Positions 18,958-27,697 are shown, numbered from the stretch's first letter. The stretch is DNA of 64,000 bases from Slackia heliotrinireducens DSM 20476 (GCF_000023885.1 NC_013165.1:1178001-1242000); one strand, 5' to 3'. Notes: generated by a model not told the origin, from the letters alone. A program made the numbers and translations.

Positions 18958-18977
18958 TTCAGTAGAGGGGTTTTCAC

Positions 18978-19463
18978 ATGCATGTTGAGATTTATAGCGA
19001 CGGGTCGTCGCGCGGCAATCCAGGTCCCGGCGGGTACGGGTCGGTTCTGCACTACACGGACGCCCAGGGCCAGCTGCATGTGAAGGAGCTTTCGCAGGGG
19101 TTCGTGACCACGACCAACAACCGCATGGAGCTTTTGGGCGTCATCGTGGCCCTTGAGGCGCTGAAGCGGCCCTGCTCTGTGGATGTGTATTCTGACTCGC
19201 AATACGTGGTGAAGGCTTTCAACGACCACTGGATCGACGGCTGGTTGAAGCGCGGATGGAAGAACTCAAAAAAGGAACGCGTGAAGAACCAGGACCTTTG
19301 GCGGCGTTTGCTGGCTGCCAAAGCGCCGCATCAGGTGTCTTTCCATTGGGTGAAGGGCCATGCGGGGCATCCTGAGAACGAACGGTGCGACCAGCTTGCC
19401 ACCGAGGCCGCCGACGGTTCGGGTCTGATTCTCGACGAGGGCTTCACCTCCGAAGACGTTTAG
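18978..19463 (+). CDS. rnhA: Ribonuclease HI
   Basis: Cleaves the RNA strand of RNA-DNA hybrids. The catalytic acidic residues are visible: Asp in [16 protein letters not shown] (near residue 7), Glu in [10 protein letters not shown] (near 51), Asp in [12 protein letters not shown] (near 75) and the late Asp in [11 protein letters not shown]. The conserved handle [18 protein letters not shown] is present. The 161-aa length is normal. AGAGGGG precedes the ATG. The window thus encodes both RNase HI and RNase HII. Confidence 0.95.
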   Translation: MHVEIYSDGSSRGNPGPGGYGSVLHYTDAQGQLHVKELSQGFVTTTNNRMELLGVIVALEALKRPCSVDVYSDSQYVVKAFNDHWIDGWLKRGWKNSKKERVKNQDLWRRLLAAKAPHQVSFHWVKGHAGHPENERCDQLATEAADGSGLILDEGFTSEDV

Positions 19464-19698
19464 AGCCTTTTGAAACGGCCTTTCGGCCTCTGATTCTGCA
19501 TATGACTACCACTTCCGATTTGTTTTGACCCTTTACGGTTCAAAAGCCGTTTTCGTCTGCGTTGAGTATCATTTGGCGGTAGGATTTCCATGTCTGATGA
19601 TCAAGCGTTTTCTGGGAACGTTTTCTAAAGCAAGGTATTTTCGAAGCGATGCGTTTCCGCAGCGCCATGCCTTGCCTGTATTGAAAAGGAGGTGCTTT

Positions 19699-19875
19699 GT
19701 GACCGAGGCCGACACAGCGAGTCCGTCAGAGACGAGCGATGTAACCGAGAAGGTCCTTTCAGAAGAAGAAGCAGACTTCCTTGTAAACTACCTGGCCGGT
19801 CTCGTCGAAGAAATCGGCGATTCAGAGCCGACAAACACCGCAGGTCGTTTCGCCACGGCGGTTTCAGAGGAATAG
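19699..19875 (+). CDS. Small acidic protein, unknown
   Basis: A 58-aa ORF starting with GTG. It is supported by a near-perfect Shine-Dalgarno, AAAAGGAGGTG (19684-19694), 4-5 bases before the start, and by a terminator downstream. The product is strongly acidic with one amphipathic/hydrophobic stretch (ADFLVNYLAGLVEEIG). I do not recognise it. The 235 bases between rnhA and this start show no other gene. Confidence 0.55.
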   Translation: MTEADTASPSETSDVTEKVLSEEEADFLVNYLAGLVEEIGDSEPTNTAGRFATAVSEE

Positions 19876-19901
19876 TTGCAAATCCATTCATCCATTCGCA
19901 G

Positions 19902-19938
19902 AACGCATACGCCACTCAGACGTGTGCGTTTTCGTTTT
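19902..19938 (+). terminator. Terminator after the small acidic ORF
   Basis: AACGCATACG (19902-19911) pairs with CGTGTGCGTT (19921-19930), with one G-T pair and a 9-base loop. TTCGTTTT follows. Confidence 0.75.
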
Positions 19939-20016
19939 GGCACCAATACCGCATCTTCCGTCCGGATGCCCATATAATAGACACGACAAACGACCGAATT
20001 AACGAAAGTGCAGACT

Positions 20017-22728
20017 ATGAATCCAGCCGATTACCCCTATAAGCTTCCGTTCCTCACGAGGTTCGAGTACGTGGACGGCGCGCCGCTCGCTCCTGACGGC
20101 GGCCAGTGGGGGACCCTGTACGGCGGCAACTGCCCTCTGCCTCAGAACGGATACCGCTATATCGCCATCCGCAACCCTCAGAATCAGAAGCAGGTCCGCA
20201 TCGTCGGATATGCCGACATGAACGGTCGCGCCTTCGACTGCGACGAGCCTACGACCATGCCGCCGGCGAAAGAGGCCCGCATCACGCTGACCCATTACAC
20301 CGATAAGCCTGGCATGGGTGCCGTCATAGCGCTTCTGCCGGACAACAAGAAGACCATTCTGGCCCATTTCATCATCACGGGGTCGTCCAAGGCCATGTTC
20401 AATTTCGAAAACGGCCTGTACGGATCGAATGCGCCGCGCCCGATGACTTACACAGAGGCGGTGGTGGCGTCGTTCGTCAAGCTGAAAACCGAGCCGATTT
20501 CTGTCGCTCAGGAAGCCTCGTCGACACCTCCTGCCGCCCACCGTGGCCCGTTCGACCCGGACCTGTTCGACAGGATGATCATGAAAGGCGGCTTGTTCGA
20601 AGGCGTGCGCGGTTACGTTGAATCGCTCCGTCAGAAAGCTGTCGGCCCGGAGGCCCTGACCGGATTCGAAGCCTGGGCTTTGCAGGTGCTGACCGAAGAA
20701 GGCGTCGCGGACGCCAGCGAAATCGACTTCATTGGAACGACGAAGGACGGCAAGCCCGCAATGTTGGAAGGCGGCATCATCCGGACCTCCCGCCACGCCG
20801 ACTTGTTCTATCTTGACTATGTGTTCAAGACGGAGGACGGGGAAGTGACAGAGAACGGCACGTGGCTCGCCGATCCGTCGCTGCGCCATTACCGCGAACA
20901 GATGTGGGGCATCGAAGGTGCGCTCAACCGCATCCTGATCCTGAAGGACTACAGCGCCACCGAAGAGTTCAAGACCACCTATGGCAGCCTGGAATCGTTG
21001 ACGGTGGGGCAGTGCTCCCAAATGGACAAGTGGCTGATCGACCGAATAGCGCTCAATGCTGCCGACCCCACAAAGCCGGACCTGAAGCTGAGCCGGTGGG
21101 CAGGGCGGCTGTCGTTCGCCGAGCTGTCCGAGAACGTGCGCATGCCGTACCGCGCATACTACGACTTCCGAACCACCAAAGACGGCTCGAGCATCGTCGT
21201 GAACGCCCAATCGCCCTCGATCGGCTCGCTACCCAAGTCGCGTTGGGACGAGGCCGACGGTCGGTTTGTCAAAACGTCTTTTGAGGAACAGGTCGCGGCC
21301 GAAGCCCGGTATGCGGCACATCTGGCCATCGTGCACGGATGCAATGCGTTCGCCAGTTCGCCCACGTTCGATATCGCCGTGGTCAACATCTTCCGCTGCG
21401 GCACCGATGACGTGGTGACAAGTGTGGTCTTCGACAGGCCTACCTTCACAAAGGCATACGCCGAACAGGCGAAGGGCGGCTTTGCGAACCCCTTCGGATT
21501 CTTGAAGCTGTTCGGCCATGCCTATGCCTTCGATTCCGAGGATCGTCTTGCGAAGGTCGAGCCGTATGCCACGTTCGCCGACGCTCGCTTCGCCAACGAT
21601 TACGACGCTCCCGCCGAAGACCTGTCCACCGAGCTGCCCGCAAGGCTGCAGTCGTTGCTGCATGCGCGCACTCTGGGAGACATCTGCATCGACGAGAAGC
21701 TTCAGCGTGCCGATGTGGCGGAAGAGCTTCTGCGACTTCTGGATTGCGATTCCGATGCTGCGGCCCGTTATGCACGCGACGTCATCGAGACGAGCACGGA
21801 CCCCCTGACGCGCTCCCTTTGCAGCCAGGTTGCCGAGCAGATCGACACGGGACTTCTGGGCCCCGAATCCTACCTGGAAGTCAAAACGGCTTTTGACGAT
21901 CCTTTCTCATTCGAATCCGATGCCACACGGGCGCGGGCCATGGCACGTGCCGGTGACATCAAGGCCGTCAACACCATGGAGGATATCGTCGCTCGGGAGC
22001 GTTCGCTCGACGCATACAAGGATACGGACACGGAGTGCTACCGTGCGTTCACGGACCATGCCGACCGATGCCTGTACGAGCTGCGCTGCGCCGACGACGC
22101 CAAAGGCAGGAAGGTCAAGCCGTACCCTGCCGACCTCATGTACGTGCACGACAACCTCGCCCATATGCTGATGGAGTCGGCGGGGGCGAGCGACGAATCC
22201 ATCGTCCACGCTCTGATCACCATCGACGAGGCACCTTCGTCAACCCTCGGCTACAAGACGGCATCGCGCATCTATGCTGCGGAGAACGATTTCGAGAACG
22301 CGCGCTACATGTGCTGCAAAGCGTTGTCGATGACGTGCAGCCTGGAGGACTATCAGCTCTGCCTGTACTGGCTTGCCTTCGCGTTCTTGCAGACCGAGCA
22401 TTATGAGGAAGCCGCTGCCTGCTACCGCAAGGCGATTCAGATCGGAGGACCGTTTACGGCCTACGCGGAAAAGGAATACGGCGACCTGGTCGAGAAGGTC
22501 AAGGGAATCAGGCGCCGCTCCTTCGAAGAGAACGACGAGCTGCTCCGTGCGGCAGGCGTTCCCATCGACCAGGTGGAGGAGAACATCGACTTTCTGTTCG
22601 ACTGCGCGGTGGAATTCATCAACCACGGACATGACGAACAGGGGCGCGTCCTGCTGGCGCATGTCAGCTCCATAAGACGCGACGATGCTTTCTCCATGGC
22701 GGTTCGGTCATTCTGCATCCAGCCCTAA
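20017..22728 (+). CDS. Large protein of unknown function with C-terminal TPR-like region
   Basis: A 903-aa soluble protein with no recognisable catalytic motif. The N-terminal third looks mixed alpha/beta. The last quarter (about residues 690-860) is helical with a TPR-like pattern, such as YKTASRIYAAENDFENARYMC followed by HYEEAAACYRKAIQIGG. A TATAAT at 19973-19978 lies about 38 bases before the start. The ATG at 20017 is preferred; a GTG 9 bases upstream is the alternative. The next gene starts 46 bases downstream, so the two probably form a unit. Function unknown; a scaffold or sensor role would be a guess. Confidence 0.8.
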   Translation: MNPADYPYKLPFLTRFEYVDGAPLAPDGGQWGTLYGGNCPLPQNGYRYIAIRNPQNQKQVRIVGYADMNGRAFDCDEPTTMPPAKEARITLTHYTDKPGMGAVIALLPDNKKTILAHFIITGSSKAMFNFENGLYGSNAPRPMTYTEAVVASFVKLKTEPISVAQEASSTPPAAHRGPFDPDLFDRMIMKGGLFEGVRGYVESLRQKAVGPEALTGFEAWALQVLTEEGVADASEIDFIGTTKDGKPAMLEGGIIRTSRHADLFYLDYVFKTEDGEVTENGTWLADPSLRHYREQMWGIEGALNRILILKDYSATEEFKTTYGSLESLTVGQCSQMDKWLIDRIALNAADPTKPDLKLSRWAGRLSFAELSENVRMPYRAYYDFRTTKDGSSIVVNAQSPSIGSLPKSRWDEADGRFVKTSFEEQVAAEARYAAHLAIVHGCNAFASSPTFDIAVVNIFRCGTDDVVTSVVFDRPTFTKAYAEQAKGGFANPFGFLKLFGHAYAFDSEDRLAKVEPYATFADARFANDYDAPAEDLSTELPARLQSLLHARTLGDICIDEKLQRADVAEELLRLLDCDSDAAARYARDVIETSTDPLTRSLCSQVAEQIDTGLLGPESYLEVKTAFDDPFSFESDATRARAMARAGDIKAVNTMEDIVARERSLDAYKDTDTECYRAFTDHADRCLYELRCADDAKGRKVKPYPADLMYVHDNLAHMLMESAGASDESIVHALITIDEAPSSTLGYKTASRIYAAENDFENARYMCCKALSMTCSLEDYQLCLYWLAFAFLQTEHYEEAAACYRKAIQIGGPFTAYAEKEYGDLVEKVKGIRRRSFEENDELLRAAGVPIDQVEENIDFLFDCAVEFINHGHDEQGRVLLAHVSSIRRDDAFSMAVRSFCIQP

Positions 22729-22774
22729 TCATGATTTGATACCATAGGGTCATCCGATTCAGAGAGGTGATCGT

Positions 22775-24304
22775 ATGGCTTTTATCGGTCGTGTTCAAGA
22801 TCTTGAGTATCTGGAGACCTTCTACGAAGCGGACGGCCCTCAGTTGGTCGCCGTCTACGGTCCGCGCCATATCGGCGTGAGCGAAATGCTGAAGCGGTTC
22901 TCCTACGGCAAGAAGTGCGTGTACTACGCCGCCCAGGAGCAGGTGGCCCAGCGCCAGGCACGGGATTTCGCGAAACGTTTCAATTCGCAAATTGATAACG
23001 TCGAAACCTGGAAGGACGCCCTTGCACAGTGCATCGGCCAATACGATGGTGAGCAGAAGCTGGTCGTTCTCATCGACGGTCTGGGGGCCGTCGTCGCATC
23101 CGACCCCTCCTTCTTGGACGGGTTGGCGGACCTGCTTACGGTGCAGCTGTCGCAGGCCGACGTGCTTATCGTTTTGGCAGGGCACAGCATCGAGCTTTTC
23201 GAGAGGCATGTGCTTGCCGAAGACGGTCCGTTGGGAGAGTTGGTCGGCGGGTCGGTTCGCCTTGGTCCTTTGAGCCATTGGGAATCCGAGTCGTTCTTCC
23301 CGAAATACGAAGCCGCCGACAAGGCGCTCATGCATGCGGTTCTGAACGGCTCGCCCCATTACCTCGCCATGGTCGATCCGTCGGTTGATGCGTCCGAGAA
23401 TATCAAACGTCTGGTGCTCGAGCGCGGTTGCCTGCTTGAAAACGAGACTGAGCTCATCCTGCATCAGGACTTCCGAGAGGTGGCGACGTACAATGCGATT
23501 CTTGAGGCTTTGGCTTCGGACGCCACCCAGTTTTCCGGGCTTTCCGAACAGACGGGTGTGGAGAAACGCAAGCTGAGCGTGTACGTGAAGAACCTCGTGG
23601 ACGCCGGCCTGGTGGAGCGCGTCTCGCCGGTGCGCAAGCCCGATGCATCCGGTAAGCGCCAGGGTGATGCCTCCCGCAACTCCCGGAGCGAATACCGCCT
23701 GGCATCCACGTTCCTTCGTTTCTGGTACGCCAATGTGGTGCCATCCAAGAGCGATCTGTCTTTCGGCGACATCGAGAACGTGTACCGGACGAGCATCGTG
23801 CCGCGCATGAACGCATATCTCAAGGACCCGTTGACCACCATGGTCAAAGCGTGGATTGAACGGGCGAACGCCCTGGGCCTTCTGTCCAAAGAGGTGGGGG
23901 AGGTAGGTCCCGCGTGGAAGACCGACGCCAATGTCGATCTGGTGGGATACTCCGAAGACGGGTCGTATGCCGTGGCGGCAATCGTTCAGGTACAGGACGG
24001 AAAGACCGGAAGCGCCGACATCCCGTCGGTCGACGAGGTGCGCGATGCGCTGCAGGTGGAAACCGTCAGCCTGTTCGTGTTCGCCATGGACGGTTTCACC
24101 GGGGAGCTTAAGGCGCATGTCGAAGACACCGGCGAGCTGACACTGCTTACCGTCGACGACCTGTATGCCGAAGCGAAGGAGCCTACGGTGGTCGTGAAGG
24201 AGCGCCGTCCGGCGCCTGCGGCCAAGCCGAAGAAGGCGCTGCCGTTCGTGGTGGAGGATGATCAGCCACGCAACATTCGCGGCTACTATGCCGAGCGGCG
24301 TTAG
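22775..24304 (+). CDS. AAA/DUF234-like protein with degenerate ATPase motifs
   Basis: A 509-aa protein resembling the archaeal-type ATPases joined to a DUF234 nuclease-like domain (FIGRVQDLEYLE start; winged helix at about 240-290; SEYRLASTFLRFWYANV; later WIERANALG and DANVDLVGYSED). The normal P-loop G-x-R-R-x-G-K-T/S reads GPRHIGVS at residues 29-36, so the lysine is lost, and the Walker B acidic pair is DG (D101-G102) rather than DE. ATP hydrolysis is therefore doubtful. AGAGGTGATC precedes the ATG. The last 45 residues are a Pro/Lys-rich tail. The role is unknown; the partner is probably the upstream gene. Confidence 0.78.
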   Translation: MAFIGRVQDLEYLETFYEADGPQLVAVYGPRHIGVSEMLKRFSYGKKCVYYAAQEQVAQRQARDFAKRFNSQIDNVETWKDALAQCIGQYDGEQKLVVLIDGLGAVVASDPSFLDGLADLLTVQLSQADVLIVLAGHSIELFERHVLAEDGPLGELVGGSVRLGPLSHWESESFFPKYEAADKALMHAVLNGSPHYLAMVDPSVDASENIKRLVLERGCLLENETELILHQDFREVATYNAILEALASDATQFSGLSEQTGVEKRKLSVYVKNLVDAGLVERVSPVRKPDASGKRQGDASRNSRSEYRLASTFLRFWYANVVPSKSDLSFGDIENVYRTSIVPRMNAYLKDPLTTMVKAWIERANALGLLSKEVGEVGPAWKTDANVDLVGYSEDGSYAVAAIVQVQDGKTGSADIPSVDEVRDALQVETVSLFVFAMDGFTGELKAHVEDTGELTLLTVDDLYAEAKEPTVVVKERRPAPAAKPKKALPFVVEDDQPRNIRGYYAERR

Positions 24305-24330
24305 GTGCTGCATCAAACCATGATACGAAA

Positions 24331-24360
24331 GAAGGGACCCTTCATACGAAGGGCCCCTTC
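24331..24360. terminator. Bidirectional terminator between convergent genes
   Basis: Thirteen-base stem GAAGGGACCCTTC (24331-24343) and GAAGGGCCCCTTC (24348-24360) with one mismatch and an ATAC loop. Confidence 0.8.
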
Positions 24361-24383
24361 TCAGTCGGTTCACGGGTGTGCGT

Positions 24384-24800
24384 CTATGCCATGAGGGCTG
24401 CGGCGCGGGCGATTTCGGCCTCGGCGGAGGCGTCGGGGTAATCCTTGGCGATGACGGTTTCAAGGACGTTCAGGCCGGCGTCTTCGGCGCGCTTGCCCCA
24501 GATTTCCATCCATTCGCCGTCGTTCCAGTCGTAAGAGCCGAACAGGATGACCTTCTCGCCTTCCAGCAGCGGCTCGACTTCGTCGTACATGGGGGCGAAT
24601 TCGGAATCCTCCAGCTCCTCGTTACCCATGGCAGGGCATCCGAAGGCGAAGCCGTCGAAGTCGGGGATGCGGGTGAGGTCGAAATCCGAGCACTGGATGA
24701 CCTCGACGTCGTTGCCGTTGCCTTGGAAGGCCTTGGCGAACAAAGACGCCATGGCTTCGGTGTTGCCGGTGCCGGACCAGTAGACTACAGCGATTTTCAT
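24384..24800 (-). CDS. Flavodoxin (short-chain)
   Basis: FMN electron carrier, 138 aa. The phosphate-binding loop SGTGNTEAM is at residues 9-17, with flavin-contact loops FGCPAMGNEELED and FGSYDWNDGEWM. The length is typical of Clostridium-type short-chain flavodoxins. A Shine-Dalgarno AAAGGAGAACC precedes the ATG on the minus strand. Transcription comes from a strong promoter about 205 bases upstream, through a leader that contains an intrinsic terminator, so expression is likely controlled by attenuation. Confidence 0.93.
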   Translation of the reverse strand: MKIAVVYWSGTGNTEAMASLFAKAFQGNGNDVEVIQCSDFDLTRIPDFDGFAFGCPAMGNEELEDSEFAPMYDEVEPLLEGEKVILFGSYDWNDGEWMEIWGKRAEDAGLNVLETVIAKDYPDASAEAEIARAAALMA

Positions 24801-25004
24801 ATTGGTTCTCCTTTACGAGTTTGGACACAAAAAAGGGCGGGCCGGCATCGTCTGCGCCAAGGGGGTGAGCGCTCAGCATGCCGCCCGCCTCGCGGGTGGG
24901 TTACATCAGGGGGCATGGCACCGGGAAAGAGTTCCACAGGACTGACGCGGAAAAGAAGGAAGAGACATCGGTCCTGTGGTGCTTCCCAGTGGATGTTAGC
25001 CACG
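24801..25004 (-). promoter_or_regulatory. Structured leader with intrinsic terminator: putative riboswitch/attenuator
   Basis: About 205 bases between promoter and flavodoxin. The distal half can form a nested stem: CATC/GATG, GGGAA (24923-24927) with TTCCC (24983-24987), and a perfect 9-bp stem CCACAGGAC (24934-24942) with GTCCTGTGG (24971-24979). The proximal half is a terminator: arms 24836-24848 and 24878-24889, one bulge, then six U residues (24829-24834). A short alternative hairpin CCCGC-GAG-GCGGG shares the terminator's arm. No known riboswitch class, T-box or FMN element was recognised. Confidence 0.6.
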
Positions 25005-25010
25005 AGCAAC

Positions 25011-25039
25011 TTTATAACGGCATCAAGCCGTCAGGTCAA
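25011..25039 (-). promoter_or_regulatory. Strong sigma-70-type promoter for flavodoxin
   Basis: On the minus strand TTGACC (25034-25039), 17-base spacer, TATAAA (25011-25016). Predicted transcription start is near 25004. Confidence 0.8.
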
Positions 25040-25096
25040 GGGCATTTTCAAAAAATGTTGCAAACGGTTAACAATGTGTGCGAATGATGGGGAAAG

Positions 25097-25124
25097 AAAA
25101 GGCGCCGCGGATGCGACGCCTTTT
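25097..25124 (-). terminator. Terminator after sstT
   Basis: AAAAGGCG (25097-25104) pairs with CGCCTTTT (25117-25124). On the minus strand a TTTTCTTT run follows. It isolates the flavodoxin promoter from sstT. Confidence 0.85.
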
Positions 25125-25153
25125 GCAAGTTGGGATGTGAACGGTGGGGGAAG

Positions 25154-26404
25154 CTACTTCTCCCAAGCGCTGAAGTCGACCTTGCGGCCTTCCTGCTTCC
25201 AGGTGCGGTATTCGGCGGTTGCCGTGAACACCACGTCGGAGGAGGAGTTCAGTGCGGTCTCGCAGGAGTCCTGGATAACGCCGACGATGAAGCCGACGGC
25301 GACGACTTGCATGGCGATGTCGTTGCCGATGCCGAACAGCGAGCAAGCCAGCGGGATGAGCATCAGCGAACCGCCGGGAACGCCCGAGGCGCCGGCTGCC
25401 GAGATGGCTGCCAGGGCGGACATGATGACCGCGGTAGGGATGTCGGGCAGGGTGCCAGTAACGGTGTAGTGGGCTGCCATGGCCATCACGGTAATGGTGA
25501 CGGCAGCGCCTGCCATGTTGATGGTGGCGCCCAGCGGGATGGACACGGAGTAGTTGTTCTCATCCAGATGCATCTTGCGGCACAGCTCCAGGTTGACCGG
25601 GATGTTCGCAGCGGAGCTACGGGTGAAGAACGCCGTGATGCCGGAGTCGCGCAGAGCGCGCAGCACCAGCGGATAGGGGTTGATGCGGGCGGCGATGAAC
25701 ACGATCAGCGGGTTGGTGACCAGCGCGATGAAGATCATGCACAGGACCAGCACCGCGACCAGGTGTCCGTACTCGGTGAAGATTTCGGGGCCCGAAGTGG
25801 CGACGGCGTTGTAGACCAGGCCGAGGATGCCGAAGGGCGCGAAGTTGATGATCCACTTGACCACGGTGGTGATGGCGGTGGCGATGTCCCCGAAGACGCT
25901 GCGGGTGTTTTCAGAAGCGGCGCGCAGGGCGATGCCGATGATGACGGCCCACACGAGGATGCCGATGTAGTTGGCGTTGACCAGGGAGCTGACCGGGTTG
26001 GCGACCATGTTGGTGACCAGGGTGGTCAGAACCTCGCCGATGCCGGAGGCCGCGGTCTGTTCGACGCCTTCAGCACCCTGCAGGGTGAGGCTGGTGGGGA
26101 ACAGGTAGCTGGCGAGCACGGCGACCAGGGAGGCCACGAACGTGCTGACCAGGTACAGGACGATGACGGTCTTCATGCCGCCTGCGGTCTTGGCGTTGGC
26201 CAGGGCGCCGATGACGAGGAAGAAGACCAGGATGGGCGCGACGGCCTTCAAAGCGCCGACGAACAGGTTGCCCAGCAGAACGAGGACCGGCGTGACCACA
26301 GGCACATCGGGGATGATCAGGGCCAGGATAAGGCCCACGACCATGAAGATGAGGATACGCACGATCAGACTCGTGCCGATCCATTTGGACCATAGTTCTT
26401 TCAT
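25154..26404 (-). CDS. sstT: Sodium:serine/threonine (dicarboxylate family) symporter SstT
   Basis: Membrane transporter of the DAACS/glutamate-transporter family, 416 aa. It begins with two hydrophobic helices and carries the family's helical hairpin with the serine-rich stretch ([17 protein letters not shown]), the sodium-binding [13 protein letters not shown] helix, and the [21 protein letters not shown] hairpin. Length and sequence style fit SstT (Ser/Thr uptake) better than GltP or DctA, but the substrate is inferred. The start at 26404 follows AGGAAGGTACGTT; an in-frame codon 33 bases earlier is less likely. An IS element sits 107 bases upstream. Confidence 0.88.
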   Translation of the reverse strand: MKELWSKWIGTSLIVRILIFMVVGLILALIIPDVPVVTPVLVLLGNLFVGALKAVAPILVFFLVIGALANAKTAGGMKTVIVLYLVSTFVASLVAVLASYLFPTSLTLQGAEGVEQTAASGIGEVLTTLVTNMVANPVSSLVNANYIGILVWAVIIGIALRAASENTRSVFGDIATAITTVVKWIINFAPFGILGLVYNAVATSGPEIFTEYGHLVAVLVLCMIFIALVTNPLIVFIAARINPYPLVLRALRDSGITAFFTRSSAANIPVNLELCRKMHLDENNYSVSIPLGATINMAGAAVTITVMAMAAHYTVTGTLPDIPTAVIMSALAAISAAGASGVPGGSLMLIPLACSLFGIGNDIAMQVVAVGFIVGVIQDSCETALNSSSDVVFTATAEYRTWKQEGRKVDFSAWEK

Positions 26405-26503
26405 AACGTACCTTCCTAAACAGGACGGGCTCGACATGACGAAGGAACATCCCGGTCTTTCGCCATATCGGCCGTTTTATAGATTTCACCATTGTACCCG
26501 TTT

Positions 26504-26511
26504 TTCATATT
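26504..26511. repeat. Left target-site duplication of the IS1595 element
   Basis: TTCATATT, repeated exactly at the right end of the element (27690-27697). Confidence 0.85.
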
Positions 26512-26592
26512 TCCTACAGTCAACCAACGTAGGCATGCTAGGCACTCCCGAGCAGTCGGCCGCCGTGCTGTGCAAAAGGCTATAATGGCGGA

Positions 26593-26666
26593 GCCAAACA
26601 ATGATCAGCCCAGGTGCCCATCCGGTCCATTGTTTGGCGACGATCCCGATCGGATGGGCGCCTGGG
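26593..26666 (+). promoter_or_regulatory. Interleaved long stems in the transposase leader
   Basis: Arm A, GCCAAACAATG (26593-26603), pairs perfectly with 26628-26638. Arm B (26609-26624, beginning CCCAGGTG) pairs over 16 positions with 26651-26666, with one G-U pair. The order A-B-A'-B' makes the stems mutually exclusive hairpins or an H-type pseudoknot. The second stem ends 16 bases before the transposase ATG. A TATAAT at 26581-26586 may start the transcript. Confidence 0.6.
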
Positions 26667-26682
26667 CGGATGGGATACCGCC

Positions 26683-27681
26683 ATGTCCACCCGTACGAAC
26701 CCGTTCGCGAAGCGGGTCAACGCCCTCGATGAGGGCGATTTCGCGCTCTTGCAAGAGGCCGTCGAGACGAGAAGGTGCCGCGAGTCCGTCGGCGTCGGAG
26801 ATTACGACGAGGCTGCCGACGAGTGGAGGCCCCGGCCCCCGTGCCCGAGATGCGGTTCCGGCGAGACCGTCGGCCGAGGCCGCACGGGTGCCGGCCGCAG
26901 GTTCTGGGAATGCCGCGACTGCGGTCGCAAGTACACGTCGTTGGCCGGCACGATATTCGAATCCTCGAAGAAGCCCCTGTCCGCATGGGTCCTCTTCATC
27001 CGCCTCATGTGCTACAACGTGCAGCTCGACGCTGCGGCGGAGCTCTGCGGGATGTCGCACCAGACGGCCTGGGAGTGGCGCCACCGGGTCATGAGCACGA
27101 TAGACGGCTACCAGGACCGCATCGTCCTGCGGGACAAGGTCTGGATAGACGAGATGTACGTCACGGACTCCGACCTGAAGGGAGGCCCGGGCTGGAGGCC
27201 GAAGAGGGGCCTGAGCAAGGACAAGGTCTGCATAGCGGTCGCGATCGACGTCCACAAGAACGTGGTCGCCGTGCGCTGCGGCCACGGCAAGCCCTCGGCC
27301 AGGCGCATCAAGGACGCGCTGCAGGCCAGCATCGCCGAGGGCTCCGAGATCTTCCACGACATGGAGAAGTCCCACAAGTCGCTGGTGAAGGCCGTGAAGG
27401 GCGTCGACCGGCCCTACAAGGCCGACACGAAGGACCCGGAGTACCTCGAGAAGATGGCGATGGTGAACAACCTGTGCTCCTGGATCAGGCGCTACCTGCA
27501 CGGCTACGTCGGCATGGACGTCAAGAACCTGCAGTCATATCTGAACTGGTACGCGTACCTGTTCAGGGTCAAGCGGGCCGAGGAGAAATGGCCCAAAGTG
27601 GAAAGGGTGCTCCGCCATTTGTTCATGGCCGACGCCACTTTCCGCAGCTCGCGCAAGCGCGGTCACGCCTACGTTGGTTGA
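26683..27681 (+). CDS. IS1595-family transposase
   Basis: A 332-aa DDE-type transposase of the ISXO2-like group. An N-terminal zinc ribbon CPRCGSGETV...CRDCGRKYTS (about residues 50-77) is followed by a helical DNA-binding region (LIRLMCYNVQLDAAAELCGMS). Catalytic positions: Asp in VWIDEMYV, Asp in FHDMEKSHKSL, and an Asn in MVNNLCSWIRR (DDN-type). The intact frame suggests it may be active. The ATG at 26683 was chosen as the first with a normal N-terminus; no good Shine-Dalgarno is seen, which fits translational control by the leader stems. Confidence 0.9.
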   Translation: MSTRTNPFAKRVNALDEGDFALLQEAVETRRCRESVGVGDYDEAADEWRPRPPCPRCGSGETVGRGRTGAGRRFWECRDCGRKYTSLAGTIFESSKKPLSAWVLFIRLMCYNVQLDAAAELCGMSHQTAWEWRHRVMSTIDGYQDRIVLRDKVWIDEMYVTDSDLKGGPGWRPKRGLSKDKVCIAVAIDVHKNVVAVRCGHGKPSARRIKDALQASIAEGSEIFHDMEKSHKSLVKAVKGVDRPYKADTKDPEYLEKMAMVNNLCSWIRRYLHGYVGMDVKNLQSYLNWYAYLFRVKRAEEKWPKVERVLRHLFMADATFRSSRKRGHAYVG

Positions 27682-27689
27682 CTGTAGGG

Positions 27690-27697
27690 TTCATATT
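27690..27697. repeat. Right target-site duplication of the IS1595 element
   Basis: TTCATATT, identical to 26504-26511. The 100 bases from here to the sbcC stop contain no gene. Confidence 0.85.

Larger units (their letters stand above)
26512..27689 (+). mobile_element. IS1595-family insertion sequence
   Basis: Element of about 1.18 kb bounded by 22-bp perfect inverted repeats (26513-26534 and 27667-27688), starting CCTACAGTCAACC. It is flanked by the direct repeat TTCATATT at 26504-26511 and 27690-27697, the 8-bp target duplication expected of this family (a ninth T also matches). It carries one intact transposase. The clean ends and duplication suggest recent transposition. Confidence 0.92.

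Noticed and set aside
24801-25004. T-box or FMN riboswitch before flavodoxin
   Set aside because: No T-box AGGGTGGNACCGCG stretch and no RFN conserved segments; left unclassified.
25130-26395. Long plus-strand frame opposite sstT
   Set aside because: Low-complexity Asp/Gly/Val-rich product typical of an antisense shadow.
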